A program made the translations under genes and the position numbers. The notes beneath the pieces are model-generated. The model was not told where the DNA came from and did no database searches. It worked only from the letters and a program-made list of their open reading frames with translations. This document shows positions 47,398 to 58,587 of a stretch of 64,000 nucleotides of DNA, piece after piece (the first letter of the stretch is position 1; each line of letters begins with the position of its first letter). Source of the stretch: Guadua angustifolia (taxonomy: Eukaryota > Streptophyta > Magnoliopsida > Poales > Poaceae); contig CM070500.1 in assembly GCA_036346375.1 (NCBI GenBank), forward strand, positions 68,824,525-68,888,524, written 5' to 3'.

Positions 47398-50300
47398 GAA
47401 CATTGATAGACCAAAGCTATATGTACGCAGCAAACCATGCAAGTGCCGAGAACATTATTAGCATCTTTGCTTTTAGAAGAGCTGTAGAGGAAGATTTGCT
47501 TAATAAGGAGGTCTAAGTTATGTCTTGTCCATGCATTGACTGTGATAATCTGTGGATGCCCAGATCGAAGCACACTTGATTCTAGGGTTTCAAAAGGGGG
47601 TATACATGTTGGATTAGTCACGGTGAAGAGAAAACTATATAGGAAGTAGGCAGTACTAATATTGCCGACAAAGTCAACGATATACCGGATGATATGGATT
47701 GTGCTTCTGATGAGGACATGTTGCACTATGACAATCTGCATCAGATGTTGCACGATGCAGAAGAGAACTATGATGAGAGAGAGTTTAGTAAATTAATGAG
47801 CTTGATGGACAAATCAAAGAAATCTTTGTTCCCGAGTTGCAAGTCGAAATGCACAAGGTTGTCGTCCATGCTTAAACTATTGAAATTGAAGGCAAGCAAC
47901 AGTTGGTTTAACAAGATTTTAATGGCTTTGTTAGGTCTATAAACATGCTTATAGAGGGAAATGAGTTGCCAACAACAACCTACAAAGCCAAAACGATTCT
48001 TTATCCCTTGGGAATGGAAATAGAAAGAATACATGCATGTCTAAACAATTGTATCCTCTAATGTAAAGAGTACGCAGATTTGCATGTATGTCTGGTGTGC
48101 AACGTATCCCGGTACAAGCGTAGGAATCAACCAGATGATGATGGCTAGGGCATCGAGGTGAAGAAAGGACATCCTGCTAAGGTGGCGTGATATTTGCTTA
48201 TAATTACCTATTTGAAGCATTTATTTGCCAACCTAAGGGAAGAAAAACTGCTGTGTTAGCACTTGAAGGAGAGTAAGAATGAGGGAATGCTAAGATACTC
48301 TGCCCTGCTAATTCTTCCGAGTGGAGAAACATCGATAGGAGGTTTGCATAATTCGGTGTAGAGTTGAGGAATATAAGATTTGGATTGAATACATATGGAA
48401 TGAATCCTTTCAGTAATATGAGCAGCCGACATAGCACTTGGTCCATGAATCTTTTTATCTATAATCTTCCTCCTTTGTTGTCTATAAAGCAGAAGTATAT
48501 TTTATTGTCCATACTTATCCAAGGGCCGAGACAACCCAGGAACGATATTGATGTGTACCTAGCACCATTGGTGGAAGATCTAAAAATATTGTGTGTTCCT
48601 GAGTTACAGGTATGGGATGCGTGAAAATGAGAGAATTTTACTTTGCACTGCCTGTTGTTCTGCACCATAAATAATTATCCTACCCTTACTAACTTGTTGA
48701 GCTAGAGTAAAAAAGAAGCAAAAGTCTGTACTCACTATTTAGATGATACCGAGAGTGTGTGGCTAAATCACTCATGCAAAACCATGTATATAAGTCACCA
48801 TAGGTTTCTTCGAAGTAATCACCCAAACCGCAAGATGAAGAAACAATTTAACAGAATGAACGAGGACAATTCAAATCCAAGGCCTTTAAGCAGGAGAACT
48901 GTTTATGATAGGTTAAGGATTTGGATGTTGCGCTTAGAAAGAGACATAAATCGATGACCCGTGAGAGGATCACATGGAACAAGATATCAATATTTTGGGA
49001 CCTACCTTATTAGGAGCACCTAGAAGTTCACCACTGCATCGACATCATGCACGTATAGAAGAATGTTTGTGATAACTTGATTGGTCTATTACTGAACATT
49101 AAGGGCAAAACAAAGGATAGTATCCATGCATGGCTTGACTTGGTCGATATGGGTATCAAACTTGAATTAATGCTAAAAGAGACTGATAAAGGCCGAATGT
49201 ACTATGAAACTGCTTGTCACACTCTGTCCAAGACCAAGAGAATTGAACTGTGCTAGTCCTTGCATAGTGTGAAAGTTCCGTACGGTTACTCTTCCAACAT
49301 GAAGAGACTTGTTTCGATGCAAGAGTTGAAATTAACTAGCATGAAGTCTTATGATTGCTATGTGCTGATGACACAGATGCTTTCTATCACAATTAAAAGT
49401 ATTTTGTCGATCAAGGTACAGGAGACAATCATGAGGCTGTGTTATTTCTTTAACACAATTGCTTAGAAGGTCATCAATCCCGAAACACTAGATGCTCTGC
49501 AAGGCAATGTGGTTATGACTTTGTGTAATCTTAAGATGTATTTCCCTCCATCATTTTTTGATATCATGGTCTATCTCATTGTTCACCTTGCGAGGTAGAT
49601 AAAGGTATGTTGTTCCGTGTTCTTACGTAGCATGTACCCATTTGAGGTACATGGGAATTCTCAAATTGTACGTACAGAAGCGATCTTAGCTAGAGGGTAG
49701 CATTGTCAAAGGTTATGCAACCAAAGAGGTCATCAATTTCTGCATCGATTACATGGCTAAGGTTGAACCTATAGATGTGCCTCGATCTCGCCATGAGGGA
49801 AAACTCGAGGGTATTGGGACCATCAAAAGGAAAGCAATCATGTCTGATCCAGTTGCCTACGCTCAAGCCCATTTTATGGTTTTGCAATACATGGCTGCAG
49901 TGTCCCTGTATATCAAAGAGTACAAGCACTGGCTAAGGTAAGAGAATCCAATGCAATAGGATTCTTGGATCATGAGATAGCACAATCTTCAGTTCAACAA
50001 ATGGTTGAAGGAACGATCCATCACTGGAAGCTCGTCAGGTGATCATGATACACTGACATGGTTGGCAAAAGTGCCAATATTTACAGTTGCCACATAGAAA
50101 GGATACGACTTAAATGGGTACATATTTTACACTAGAGATCAAAATATGAAGATCACAAACCAGAATAGTGGTGTCCACATTGGTACATTCAATACCGTTG
50201 GGTTGACGAGGAGCTCCTACTATGGGTTCATAAAGGAGATTTGAGATCGACTACATACTATTCAAGATCCACTTGTTTCCATGTCATTGGGTCCACCTCT

Positions 50301-50640
50301 AGCAAGTGAGGGTTGACAAGTATGGCATCAATATTGTGGACCTCGAAAGTGTCGGATATCAAGATGAACCATTCGTACTAGATAATCAAGTTGTTCAAGT
50401 CTTCTATGTAACTGACCCATCTAACAAGAAGCGCCACATAGTTCTTCAGGGAAAAGGAGGATTGTCAGAGTTAAGAATGTTGTAGATGAAGAAGAGTACA
50501 ATCAATTTGATGAGTTGCCTACTATCAGAAATGCCATTATGGTCCAGGAAGAACAACTTGAGTAAGGTAGCTACACATGCGTCGATCATCGTGAAGGGCT
50601 AATTTTCATAGAAAAGAATAAGCAAGTAAAGTTATGAGGT
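47398..50640 (+). pseudogene. CACTA TNPD transposase, heavily decayed
   Basis: Starts after an acceptor-like ...tatacgtag at 47397. Readable blocks in order: transposase-associated domain (DQSYMYAANHASAENIIS, then MSCPCIDC at about 47520 and GFKRGYTCWISHGEE at about 47590-47630). Then EFSKLMSLMDKSKKSLFPSC and GNELPTTTYKAKTILYPLG with IHACLNNC (47790-48060). Then the transposase core, NIRFGLNTYGMNPFSNMSS and YNLPPLLSIKQKYILLSILI (48370-48620). Then CDNLIGLLLNIKGKTKDSIHAW (49070-49135), and a DUF4216-like end (NQVVQVFYVTDP, RIVRVKNVVDEEEYNQF, 50380-50520). These match the plant CACTA TNPD family, which cuts and pastes the element. Many stops and frameshifts exclude activity. It is probably the body into which, or beside which, the Copia truncation fell. 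Confidence 0.8.
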
Positions 50641-50934
50641 GTTTTCATGCTTATTTGTTGTGTAAAATGCTAAATTTGTAAGCAAGTGGATGATTGTGAT
50701 GAACTTTGCAAAACCTACAATGCATATCTATACATTGATTGTGATCAATTGCTAACATACTAATCTTTACGATTTTGGCATAAAATCAACTTAAAATTCT
50801 ATTGAAGATATTAAGAGCAAATTGTCAGTATAATCCAGAATGAAACATTTTGTAGCTTGTGATCAGATTGAATGAACTGGAAGTGAGCGCATCTAGCCCA
50901 AAGGCATTTGCAACTAGAGTTTTACTTTTGCTAG

Positions 50935-51065
50935 TTGTACTATAACCATCATAAACAGTTCCAAATTATAACCATCTATGATATAAACATCACAGATGGT
51001 TATAGTTTAGAACCGTCTGTGATATGTACACATCACAGATGGTTCTTTTATAGAACCGTCAGTGA
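50935..51065. repeat. CACTA subterminal repeats, CACAGATGGTT family
   Basis: Direct and inverted copies of CACAGATGGTT / AACCGTC(T/A)GTGA lie close together and are followed by a TATATATA-like box at 51074-51082. The motif differs from those at 3550-3700, 5600-5880 and 56700-56930, so a different CACTA family is involved. The true terminus is degenerate (near 50930). Confidence 0.65.
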
Positions 51066-51600
51066 TTACTTTAGTATATATATTCCTAGGGTTGGACCAC
51101 ACTCAAACATCCTTGTGCCTCCCCACAGCCCGTGCCCTTTAGCCTCCTCTTGTTCCCGTACATCACTGCCATCCCAAGCTAGTGCGTCACCATCCTCGAG
51201 CCCATGGGCTGTCCTCCTCAAACCTATGCATACACCGTCCTACCCGAGCTCGTGCACTGCCGTCCTCGAGCCCTTGCACCGTTGTCCTCGAACTCGTGTG
51301 CCGTCCTCCTCGAGCCCGTGCACCGCCATCCTCAAGCATCAAGCGCTACCAGCTAGGGTTCCTCCACGTCATGCTCGGATTTGACCTCTCCAACCTATTT
51401 GAGCTAATTTAGGGTTAATTCGCTAAAAACTACACATGTGCTATGGTAATTTGTTGTGGTAATTTTGGGTTAATTCGCTAAAAACTACACATGTGTTAAT
51501 TTGCTAAAAACTAAAAAAAAATACACCAAGCTTCTCAATCAACCTAAATGATCAACATGGAACTGAGAGAGATTGTTCAACTTTGATGATCAACATGGAA
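51066..51600. other. C-rich leader-like stretch and short tandem repeats
   Basis: A C-rich tract with repeated 'ctcgagcccgtg' words (51130-51370) gives low-complexity frames that I do not call genes. It is followed by two and a half copies of 'TTAATTCGCTAAAAACTAC' (51416-51510) and two copies of 'GATCAACATGGAACT' with flanks (51549-51620). Confidence 0.5.
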
Positions 51601-51623
51601 CTATGAGAGATTGCTCAACTTAC

Positions 51624-51807
51624 CACGTAAATCCCATGGTTCATGCTTGTATATATCCACCTCAGGTATAACATCAAATTCAATTTTTTGTTTGAATATT
51701 TTCTTTTTTAGATAGTGAGAAATGAGTTTGATATCTTTTGGATGGAATCCAATTGCTGGCCGTAGGGCCAAATCACGTAAAGTTTCCATCATACAAAATC
51801 TACACAT
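51624..51807 (-). pseudogene. NAC-domain first exon, isolated fragment
   Basis: The translation runs MCRFCMMETLRDLALRPAIG, then FHPKDIKLISHYLKKKI and FDVIPEVDIYKHEPWDL. This matches subdomains A and B of plant NAC transcription factors (consensus GFRFHPTDEELV..YLK.KI ... IPEVDIYK.EPWDLP). The exon ends in phase 1 right after EPWDLR at a perfect donor GTAAGT (minus, 51623-51618), which is where NAC genes normally have their first intron. No second exon (the WYFF / GYWKATG region) is visible downstream on the minus strand to 51060. TDEEL has become KDIKL, so DNA-binding function is unlikely. Because the splice site is kept, the fragment was copied as genomic DNA, not as mRNA. It lies between CACTA ends and a CACTA TNP1-like gene, which suggests capture. 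Confidence 0.75.
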
Positions 51808-52004
51808 GAATAATATAACACAAGTATGATCAGTCTGACAATTCCAAAACTGTATTTAGTCATTATTGCAAAACTCCAAACAATTGTTGCCTATGAAGAC
51901 AAAATACAAATCCTATTGCTAGCAAGGCATAATTTCTTGAGGATTTTTCTCCTTACACTAAGCCTAATTTTTCAATGGATCTCTACACATTACTTTAGAA
52001 TTAG

Positions 52005-52050
52005 AACAGGGCTTAGAATTAGAACAAGGCTTAGAATTAGAACAGGGCAA
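52005..52050. repeat. 18-bp tandem repeat, three copies
   Basis: TTAGAATTAGAACAGGGC repeated three times with one substitution. Confidence 0.8.
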
Positions 52051-52601
52051 GTGATCTCAGTCCCCATCCCCCACCCTCTTTTTTCTTTAAGCCTAAGAAT
52101 AATTGTGTTCCGTAACATCCATGAAGCATCTTATGAAAGATAATAACATGACGGTAGTTGTGGAAGAAACAAGTGCATCAATTTCACCCATTGTGTTCAG
52201 TTAGTTTGTTTGATTTAATTTACATTCCTATTAATTCTCTTTAACAAATGGGTACTTCTTGTTTCCTCAGTCTTGAGTATGTGAGCTAGCTTAGACAACT
52301 CCTTTTTCCTATTTTTTAAATGCTAATTTATGTGTGTATTTAATGTTGCTAATTTTTTATCTATAAAAATGTCATGATTATACTCTTTGCTGACTTGAAA
52401 AGGGGCTAGGCATTTGAAATGTCTCGGGGACCTTGCATATTTCTCGAGTTGTATACTCAATGGTGTATTTGGGTCTTTAGAAGCTTCGTTGAATAATTAT
52501 AGTAGTAAGTTTGGCCTTGAACTAGATAGTTACTTCCTGTTAATTGAACCATTAGCTAAGTTGAAAAGGCAAAGTGGTCAAAATTTAAAGTTGTCTTTTG
52601 G

Positions 52602-53503
52602 TGATGAGGACATCACAACCAAGGATACAACCGCTGCCCCTTCTTCCCCTACGACCGCTACTTCGTCCCCGACCACCGCTGTTTTGACCGCTACTTCATC
52701 TACGACGCCTGGAGGGCTTAATCCGGAAGCAAGGCCTTTCTACCCACCTTTGTTGGACCAGCACGTCAAGAACACCCATCGAGGACAGCCCACACGCCAA
52801 GGAAGGCCCAAGATCAAGCCCAGTTCGTCGCCGAGTCCGGTTCGGCCATCCAGGAGCAGCAGTACTTCAAACGGACATAACTTGGGCTCCCGGACTCCGT
52901 TTTCAGCGCGCGACCACTCGTTTGAAAGGTATCGAGATAACCTTTCCAATGAATCTGGTCCCAAGGCCAAATTCCTTCTGGAGCGATGGGAAATCAAAGA
53001 ACAATCTCATGGGACAGAATTTCAGGGTGCTGCGCCACCTTATTTTTGGGCTTATGGCCCATGTATGGTTAGGGTTGCATGGTGGCCGACCTTAGGGTGG
53101 TGGCCTATCCTAATTTGGACGCCCCAAGTCTGGTCTCCACCCTATATAATGCCCCAGCCGTCGTACGTTGTCTTTTAGGTTTTGTTGTGTTTGGTAGACC
53201 CCGTGTGCGTCCCTCCTCGTGTTTGCGCGTGTCGACTAGACCGCCCGAGCCGAGAAACAGAACCTCAACTTGTTTCTTTTGATTTCAATACTATCTTATC
53301 AGATTGCTTCATGCTTTGTTCTTGCGGGTTCTCGATTTCTTGCAGGAACAATTGATCGTTTGGATCTTGTATCTGTGTGGATTGGCATTGCGATTGTGAA
53401 GCTCCCGACCTGTTGGTAGGAAGCCCTTGATTCGGTGCCATCAACACCCCCAAATCGACGTATCATCATCTCACCGAAAGATCGGGATCACCCGTCCCCA
53501 TCA
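52602..53503 (+). mobile_element. solo LTR, TSD tttgg
   Basis: Begins TGATGAGGACATCACAACC and ends ...CCCGTCCCCATCA, 902 bp, with tttgg on both sides (52597-52601 and 53504-53508). TATATAA at 53143-53149 is the likely promoter. No PBS or coding region follows, so this is a solo LTR. Its termini resemble grass Gypsy LTRs. The open frame from 52414 to 53178 runs into it and is not a gene. Confidence 0.85.
53143..53149 (+). promoter_or_regulatory. TATA box of solo LTR
   Basis: TATATAA preceded by CCACCC, about 360 bp before the LTR end, a usual position for an LTR promoter. Confidence 0.5.
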
Positions 53504-53917
53504 TTTGGCTAGCTTATGGTTGTAGTTCTGATATGTAGTTTCTATTCACTAGTCTCATATTGTGTCTCAACATGTTTCATGTGGATAAGCAAAATTTGGT
53601 ACTTAATGCTTTATGGTGCATCATTTAGGACGGTAAGAGTTTAAAGCCTTATTTGCTACGATAATTGTCTAACTCAACTAGTGCTTAATTGACCCTGGTG
53701 TAGTGGAGGTAGGAGATTAATCTGTAGTAGCCCGACACCTTGTGGTGAGGAGGCTGAAAGTCTAAACTTTAGCAGCCCAACACTTGAGAGCACTCTGTCA
53801 TTCTAAGCACATGTTTAAATAGCTGAACTCTTAAAATGACTGCATGAACTTCGTGTTCTTTTTTCCTTTATCCTGTAAGTCAATGAGTAGTGGATTGCAT
53901 TATATCTACTAAACAAC

Positions 53918-55450
53918 TTGAATTTTGAAAATTTTATTCCCTTTTTGCCGATTGGGTTATATCTAATGGAGATGACGTCCCATCAATCCTCGTCGTTGAA
54001 TGGATCTGATGAGCCGAAGATAGAAAAACCAAGGAGGATTCCAAGAGGCATAAATAAAAGGCTCCAAAGCCGATATACCGTCACGACGGTCAATCCGCAG
54101 GACAGGCCCCACCCAACTTCCGAAGGCAATGAACACATTCTAGAGCTTATGGGGGATAATTGGATGGGAACAGGTGCCCATCACCTGTCCATCCTAGAAG
54201 TCACTAACCAAGGAGGAGCGCAACAATATAGTAATAGAAATTTTTGCATTGTTTGAGATCCCAAAAAATGCCGTGCACCTAGTGCGATGTTATGCATTGT
54301 TAGTAGTGGGAAAAGCGTGGAAGAAATTCAAGAGCACACTTGTCACAAATTACGTCAAGAAGAAAAGGACTCTATTATATAAATATGGTTTCATTGACGA
54401 AGCCGTATGGCAACAATTTGTTGAGATGAAGATGGCAAAAGAATTTGTGCTTCAAAGTGTAGAGCTCAAAGCCCTCCAAGCCCAGAACACCCACCCCCAC
54501 AGACTCGGAACAACTGGGTATGCGGGTAAGAGCTTGCAATGGACGAGGGAAGACGAAGAGTCACTTCTAACTAGGGCATCCCCACCATTTGCCTCGATTG
54601 AAGATCCGCATGGCCAAAACTAGCTAAGAGCGATGTCAAATACCACGTCTTGAGCACTATGTCCTTCAAAAACCCTACGACGAGGAAGTGTCCCAACGCT
54701 TGGTAAGATATCGAACTACGTAGTTTGTAATTGCTTCATAATTATAAGTGACATGACATACTATGCTCTTGCAAGTCGCATTGAGTTCAGAATGATCGTA
54801 AGCCTCTTTTTGAACAGACAGGGAGAAAGATGTACTGTCCACTACCTTTAAAACAAGGAGCACCCTGGTCACAAGCGAGGCTTGGGTATTTTTTACCCTT
54901 GGAAAACAGTATTCCTACAGTACTTTGCCATGTACCAAAGTAGGAAAAGAGCCAAAGCCGAGCACGAGAAACGGCTAGTAGCTTCCATTAAAGAAGAGCT
55001 TAAGGAATAGATTGAGGCAGGGCTGAAAGTGCAATTTGATGAAATTCTATGAAGCCTTGAGGAAATATTGAATCTAAGAGTGGTTGCAGACAAACTTACA
55101 CAGGCCACGCAAGCCCCAGAAGCACCGACGTAGGTCAGCCCCACTAACTAGTGGAGCAGCTACATGTCCGCCCCTGAGATAGATGTACAAGATGGTACAT
55201 TTGCCATCAATGACATCCAAGTAATACATTTATTTGGAATGCTTCGTAGATAGAATATGTTGGGTATCTTAGCTAATTTTGTTCCGTGATGTAGGAGAGC
55301 ACGTTGTGCAAGCTCTAAATGAGGCTTGCCAATATCTCTCTTCCCCTACATGTTGGTTAGAGGCGCGCGTATTGAACCAGTGAAGGGACAACTATTCACG
55401 GTCGCCCGGTACCGCCGGGTTACACGACGGTCAGTGTGGACTATGTGAAT
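53918..55450 (+). pseudogene. CACTA TNP1-like (Ptta/En-Spm) gene, broken
   Basis: The first block (53966-54256) has PRRIPRGINKRLQSRYTVTT. A second, shifted frame (54249-54623) gives GKAWKKFKSTLVTNYVKKK, VWQQFVEMKMAKEF, HPHRLGTTGYAGKSLQW and EDEESLL, the conserved core of the plant Ptta/En-Spm TNP1-like domain. Later pieces on the plus strand (54850-55130) read NKEHPGHKRGLG, YQSRKRAKAEHEKRLVASIK and VADKLTQATQAPEAP, then more fragments to about 55450. The two main frames overlap by eight bases with a frameshift between them, and several stops occur later. In CACTA elements this product binds subterminal repeats. The Ulp1-like end expected after it is missing and replaced by the tandem repeats. 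Confidence 0.75.
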
Positions 55451-55465
55451 GAATCTTTCAAGCAT

Positions 55466-55878
55466 AAATTACAAGTTGAAGCATGTCTTTCGTACAAAAT
55501 GTTTATATTAATATTGTTTATTAAATATCTATAGTACAGAGAATAATCAATACTCCATACATTACAAGTTGAAGCATGTCCTTCATACAAAATATTTATA
55601 TTAATATTGTTTGTTAAATATCTATAGTATAGTAATAATCAATACTCCATACATTATAAGTTGAAGCATGTCCTTTGTACAAAATGTTTATATTAATATT
55701 GTTTGTTAAATATCTATAGTACAGTAATAATCAATGCTCCATACATTACAAATTGAAGCATGTCTTTCATACAAAATGTTTATATTAATATTGTTTGTTA
55801 AATATCTATAGTACAGTAATAATCAATACTCCATACACTACAAGTTGAAGCATGTCCTTCGTACAAAATGTTTATATT
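55466..55878. repeat. five tandem copies of a 92-93-bp unit
   Basis: The word 'aagttgaagcatgtc' (with variants) recurs at 55473, 55566, 55658, 55750 and 55842, spaced 93, 92, 92 and 92 bp. Units are nearly identical, so the expansion is recent. The last unit breaks off inside the TNPD exon at about 55878. Confidence 0.9.
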
Positions 55879-56034
55879 AAACTGCTTCTCATTCTTGCAA
55901 TCAACGCACGGGCAACAAATATAGTCCGTCAGTTTATTTGGCTTGTATGTTGCAGCCACACTCAGAAAACTAGTCACACCATTAAAGTACTCTCTATCAT
56001 GAAGGTCCGCCTCATACATCCATCTTCGGTCCAT
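55840..56034 (-). pseudogene. CACTA TNPD first-exon fragment
   Basis: MDRRWMYEADLHDREYFNGV...DYICCPCVDCKNEK on the minus strand is the transposase-associated N-terminal domain of TNPD. After KNEK the frame enters the tandem-repeat sequence and loses similarity. It is a truncated 5' piece of a minus-oriented CACTA element. The upstream subterminal repeats at 56680-56930 may be its 5' end. Confidence 0.75.
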
Positions 56035-56075
56035 CTACAAATTTTTATAACAAATAAAATCTCAGTAAATCAATA

Positions 56076-56670
56076 AGTGGTCACAAATTATTTTATTCAT
56101 TTAATTTGTTAAGTAATGCTAATTATTCTAGAAATTTTCATTATTTATAAATCCATATCCAAATCTTGCTTTTAAAATCAATTAAATAATTGCTATTAGT
56201 TATAATGGTCCATTAAGCAAATTTGCATTACTTAAAAAATATTAAATTAATATACATCAAATAAAGAAACAATTATAAGTAATTAGATTAAGCGATAATT
56301 AATTATGTAGTGCTACCAATTTTATATTCAATCTCGTATTAAATGCAATCACTAATTTAGTCCTCATAAATACTTAAATTCAAGCTACATCTTAATCTCA
56401 CTGATCACTATACTTATAAAAGGTGGTAAATTGAAATCTAGTCTCTAAATTTGAGCTCTAATTGTGCTCATTATATATGCAATCAATAATTCTCAAAACC
56501 TACAACAATATAGAATGTAATATCCAACTAAATCAACTACAAATGAAATGTACATCAAGATATGAATCTTAGATCACAAATTAGATGTGAATTCCACCAA
56601 ATTTGAGAGCACAAATTTGCCCCTCTCTTCCCCAACCAAGCAAGAACAGAGCTCCTCTCTCTTCTGGATA
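56076..56670. other. AT-rich stretch, nothing recognised
   Basis: Probably an untranslated or intronic part of the minus-strand CACTA element. No repeats or ORFs of note. Confidence 0.4.
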
Positions 56671-56679
56671 GGTTGGGGA

Positions 56680-56922
56680 ATGAAGCCGGGCCATATTATC
56701 CCTGCCGGCTTTTGTTCTCGAATCGACAGTAATATATTACTGCCGGTTCTATCTCTAAATCTGGCAGTGATATTGCTGTCACTAGCATAGAACAGTACAT
56801 CATTGCCGGTTATGCATGGGAGCCGGCACTGATTGGTCGGCAGTGATACTTAGGATCATCACTGCCGGTTCTTGTATAACCGGCAGTGATATTGGATTAT
56901 CTCTGCCAGCTTACACCAAATC

Positions 56923-56930
<8 letters not shown>
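56680..56930. repeat. CACTA subterminal repeats (ACCGGCAGTGAT family), left part
   Basis: At least eight direct or inverted copies of (A)CCGGCAGTGAT and its complement ATCACTGCCGGTT. The same family as 3550-3700. The array is interrupted by the MITE chain and continues at 58425-58500. Confidence 0.8.
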
Positions 56931-56973
<43 letters not shown>

Positions 56974-56975
<2 letters not shown>

Positions 56976-57567
56976 AAGCCTCTTTTCTACTCTTGGGAGT
57001 AGTTACTCCTATGCCATATCTCACAATGCAGAGTATCTCGCTGCTGGAGGGTATGTACATATAGTATCACAGTATGGGCTTGTTTGGTAGAGCTCCAGAT
57101 TCGGCTTCTCTGAAATCAAACTTGTAGGCTAAAATAAAGTGAATTAAGTTTATATTTTGGTCTAAAATATAAACAAGATGGTCTATATAAACACTCTTAA
57201 TGTACTCACAGCTTCAGCTTCACAAATCTGGTGAAGCTAAAATTTTCAGCTTCACCAGATTCATGAATCTGGAGAAGCTGAATTCCTGCCAAACACACCC
57301 TATATAAGACTAGATAGGTGGTATTTACATTTTTCAGATGTGGTATGTATATTTTTTTGACATACTCCTTTTTATGTTCATATATAAAGGTATTTACAAA
57401 ATACGCTAAAAACTATGTACTCCTTTGCATATTTTTCATGTGGTTCATCTTGGAATATATTATATTTAGTATATGAATGTAGCCAAAGTGATAAAAGAGT
57501 ATTTCATGTTCGTTTAGGTGGTATTTCAAAGGTGGGAGTAACTACAGCCGGGAGTAAAAGATATTTT

Positions 57568-57569
<2 letters not shown>
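56974..57569 (+). mobile_element. Micron-type MITE M1, copy a, with a nested MITE
   Basis: Runs GGAAGCCTCTTTTCTACTC ... GGGAGTAAAAGATATTTTC between TA microsatellites (56935-56973 and 57570-57617). Without the 225-bp MITE nested at 57076-57300 it is about 370 bp. Its two ends are inverted to each other (..CT.CTTTTACTCCCGGGAGTA). Insertion inside (TA)n is the habit of Micron elements known from rice. Confidence 0.75.
57076..57300. mobile_element. Tourist-like MITE
   Basis: Ends GGGCTTGTTTGG and CCAAACACACCC, 225 bp, flanked by TAT on both sides (57073-57075, 57301-57303). Interior arms 'cttcagcttcac.aa.tctgg' are inverted. The TIRs are of the GGG..TGTTTGG class of PIF/Harbinger MITEs. The 3-bp flank is TAT rather than the usual TWA. 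Confidence 0.65.

Positions 57570-57617
<48 letters not shown>
57570..57617. repeat. TA microsatellite between M1a and M2
   Basis: Uninterrupted (TA) run of about 24 units. Confidence 0.95.
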
Positions 57618-57622
<5 letters not shown>

Positions 57623-57964
57623 CTAGTGCAATCACGATTTTGGTGCAATCATAATCCAACTAAGAAAAATTTTAAAAATTCTAAAAAATCATGGATGTAC
57701 ATCTCATCTTACCCCATCTACATATAAAATTTCATGATCAAACTCGTCCTATGCTAGAAGTTACAAAAAAAGACAAATTTGGGGTGCATTTGAACTATTC
57801 AAGTTTGTCAGAAATTTGTCTTTTTTATTACTCTTAACATAAGATGAATTTGATCATGAAATTTTATATGTAGATGGGGTAAGATGAGATGTACATCCAT
57901 GATTTTTTTCAAATTTTTGAAACTTTTCTTAGTTGGATTGCACGGTGATTGCATCATGATTGCA

Positions 57965-57968
<4 letters not shown>
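57618..57968. mobile_element. Micron-type MITE M2, near-perfect hairpin
   Basis: 351 bp between TA tracts. Ends carry TGCAATCA and ...CCAACTAAGAAAA in inverted orientation. The inner arms around 'catggatgtacatctcatc' at 57690 are matched in reverse at 57850-57905. No coding capacity. Confidence 0.75.

Positions 57969-58017
<49 letters not shown>
57969..58017. repeat. TA microsatellite between M2 and M1b
   Basis: Uninterrupted (TA) run of about 24 units. Confidence 0.95.
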
Positions 58018-58019
<2 letters not shown>

Positions 58020-58382
58020 AAAAATATCTTTTACTCCCGGGAGTAATTACTCCCACCTCTGAAATACCACCTAAACGAACTTGAAATACTCCTTTATCAC
58101 TTTGGGTACACTCATACACTAATTATAAGATACTCTAATGTGAGCCGCATGAAAAATTTGCAAAGGAGTCCATGGTTTTAGCGTTTTTAAATACCTTCAT
58201 ATACACATATAAAAGGAGTATGTCCAAAAATACGCATAGCACCTCTGAAAAATGTACATACCACCTAGATGATCTTATATACTCGTATACTACGCGTACA
58301 TACCTTCCGTCGTACGAGATACCCCATACGTTGCGAGATACGATATAGGGAGTAATTACTCCCAGGAGTAGAAAAGAGGCTT

Positions 58383-58384
<2 letters not shown>
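58018..58384 (-). mobile_element. Micron-type MITE M1, copy b, inverted
   Basis: The reverse complement aligns along its full length with M1a minus its nested MITE. TA tracts lie on both sides (57969-58017, 58385-58414). 367 bp. Confidence 0.75.
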
Positions 58385-58417
<33 letters not shown>

Positions 58418-58419
58418 GC

Positions 58420-58500
58420 TAGTTCGAAATAGGAACCGGTAGTGATATACATATATCATTGTCGGTTCTTGGACGAACCGACAGTGACAAGTCATGCACC
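58420..58500. repeat. CACTA subterminal repeats, right part
   Basis: GGAACCGGTAGTGATAT and CATTGTCGGTTCTTGGACG-type inverted copies. They continue the array at 56680-56930 after the MITE chain and mark the 3' end of the minus-strand gene at 58988-61864. Confidence 0.7.
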
Positions 58501-58587
58501 AAATGTTTTTATTGCATTATATATTTTTATACAAAATTTTTCTACAATGTGTTAATGTAAAGCATCGTTAAATCATAATTCAAATAT

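Noticed and set aside
51110..51412. Ser/Pro-rich frames that could look like a short secreted protein
   Set aside because: They come from repeated 'ctcgagcccgtg' words, with no conserved residues and two frames open in parallel.
52414..53178. 254-codon open frame on the plus strand
   Set aside because: It runs across the left boundary of a solo LTR with a clear TSD, so most of it is LTR sequence read by chance.
55466..55878. Possible CRISPR-like array
   Set aside because: Plain head-to-tail tandem repeat with no spacers, in plant transposon sequence.
57415..57654. Small frames rich in Ile-Tyr repeats
   Set aside because: Translation of (TA)n microsatellites.
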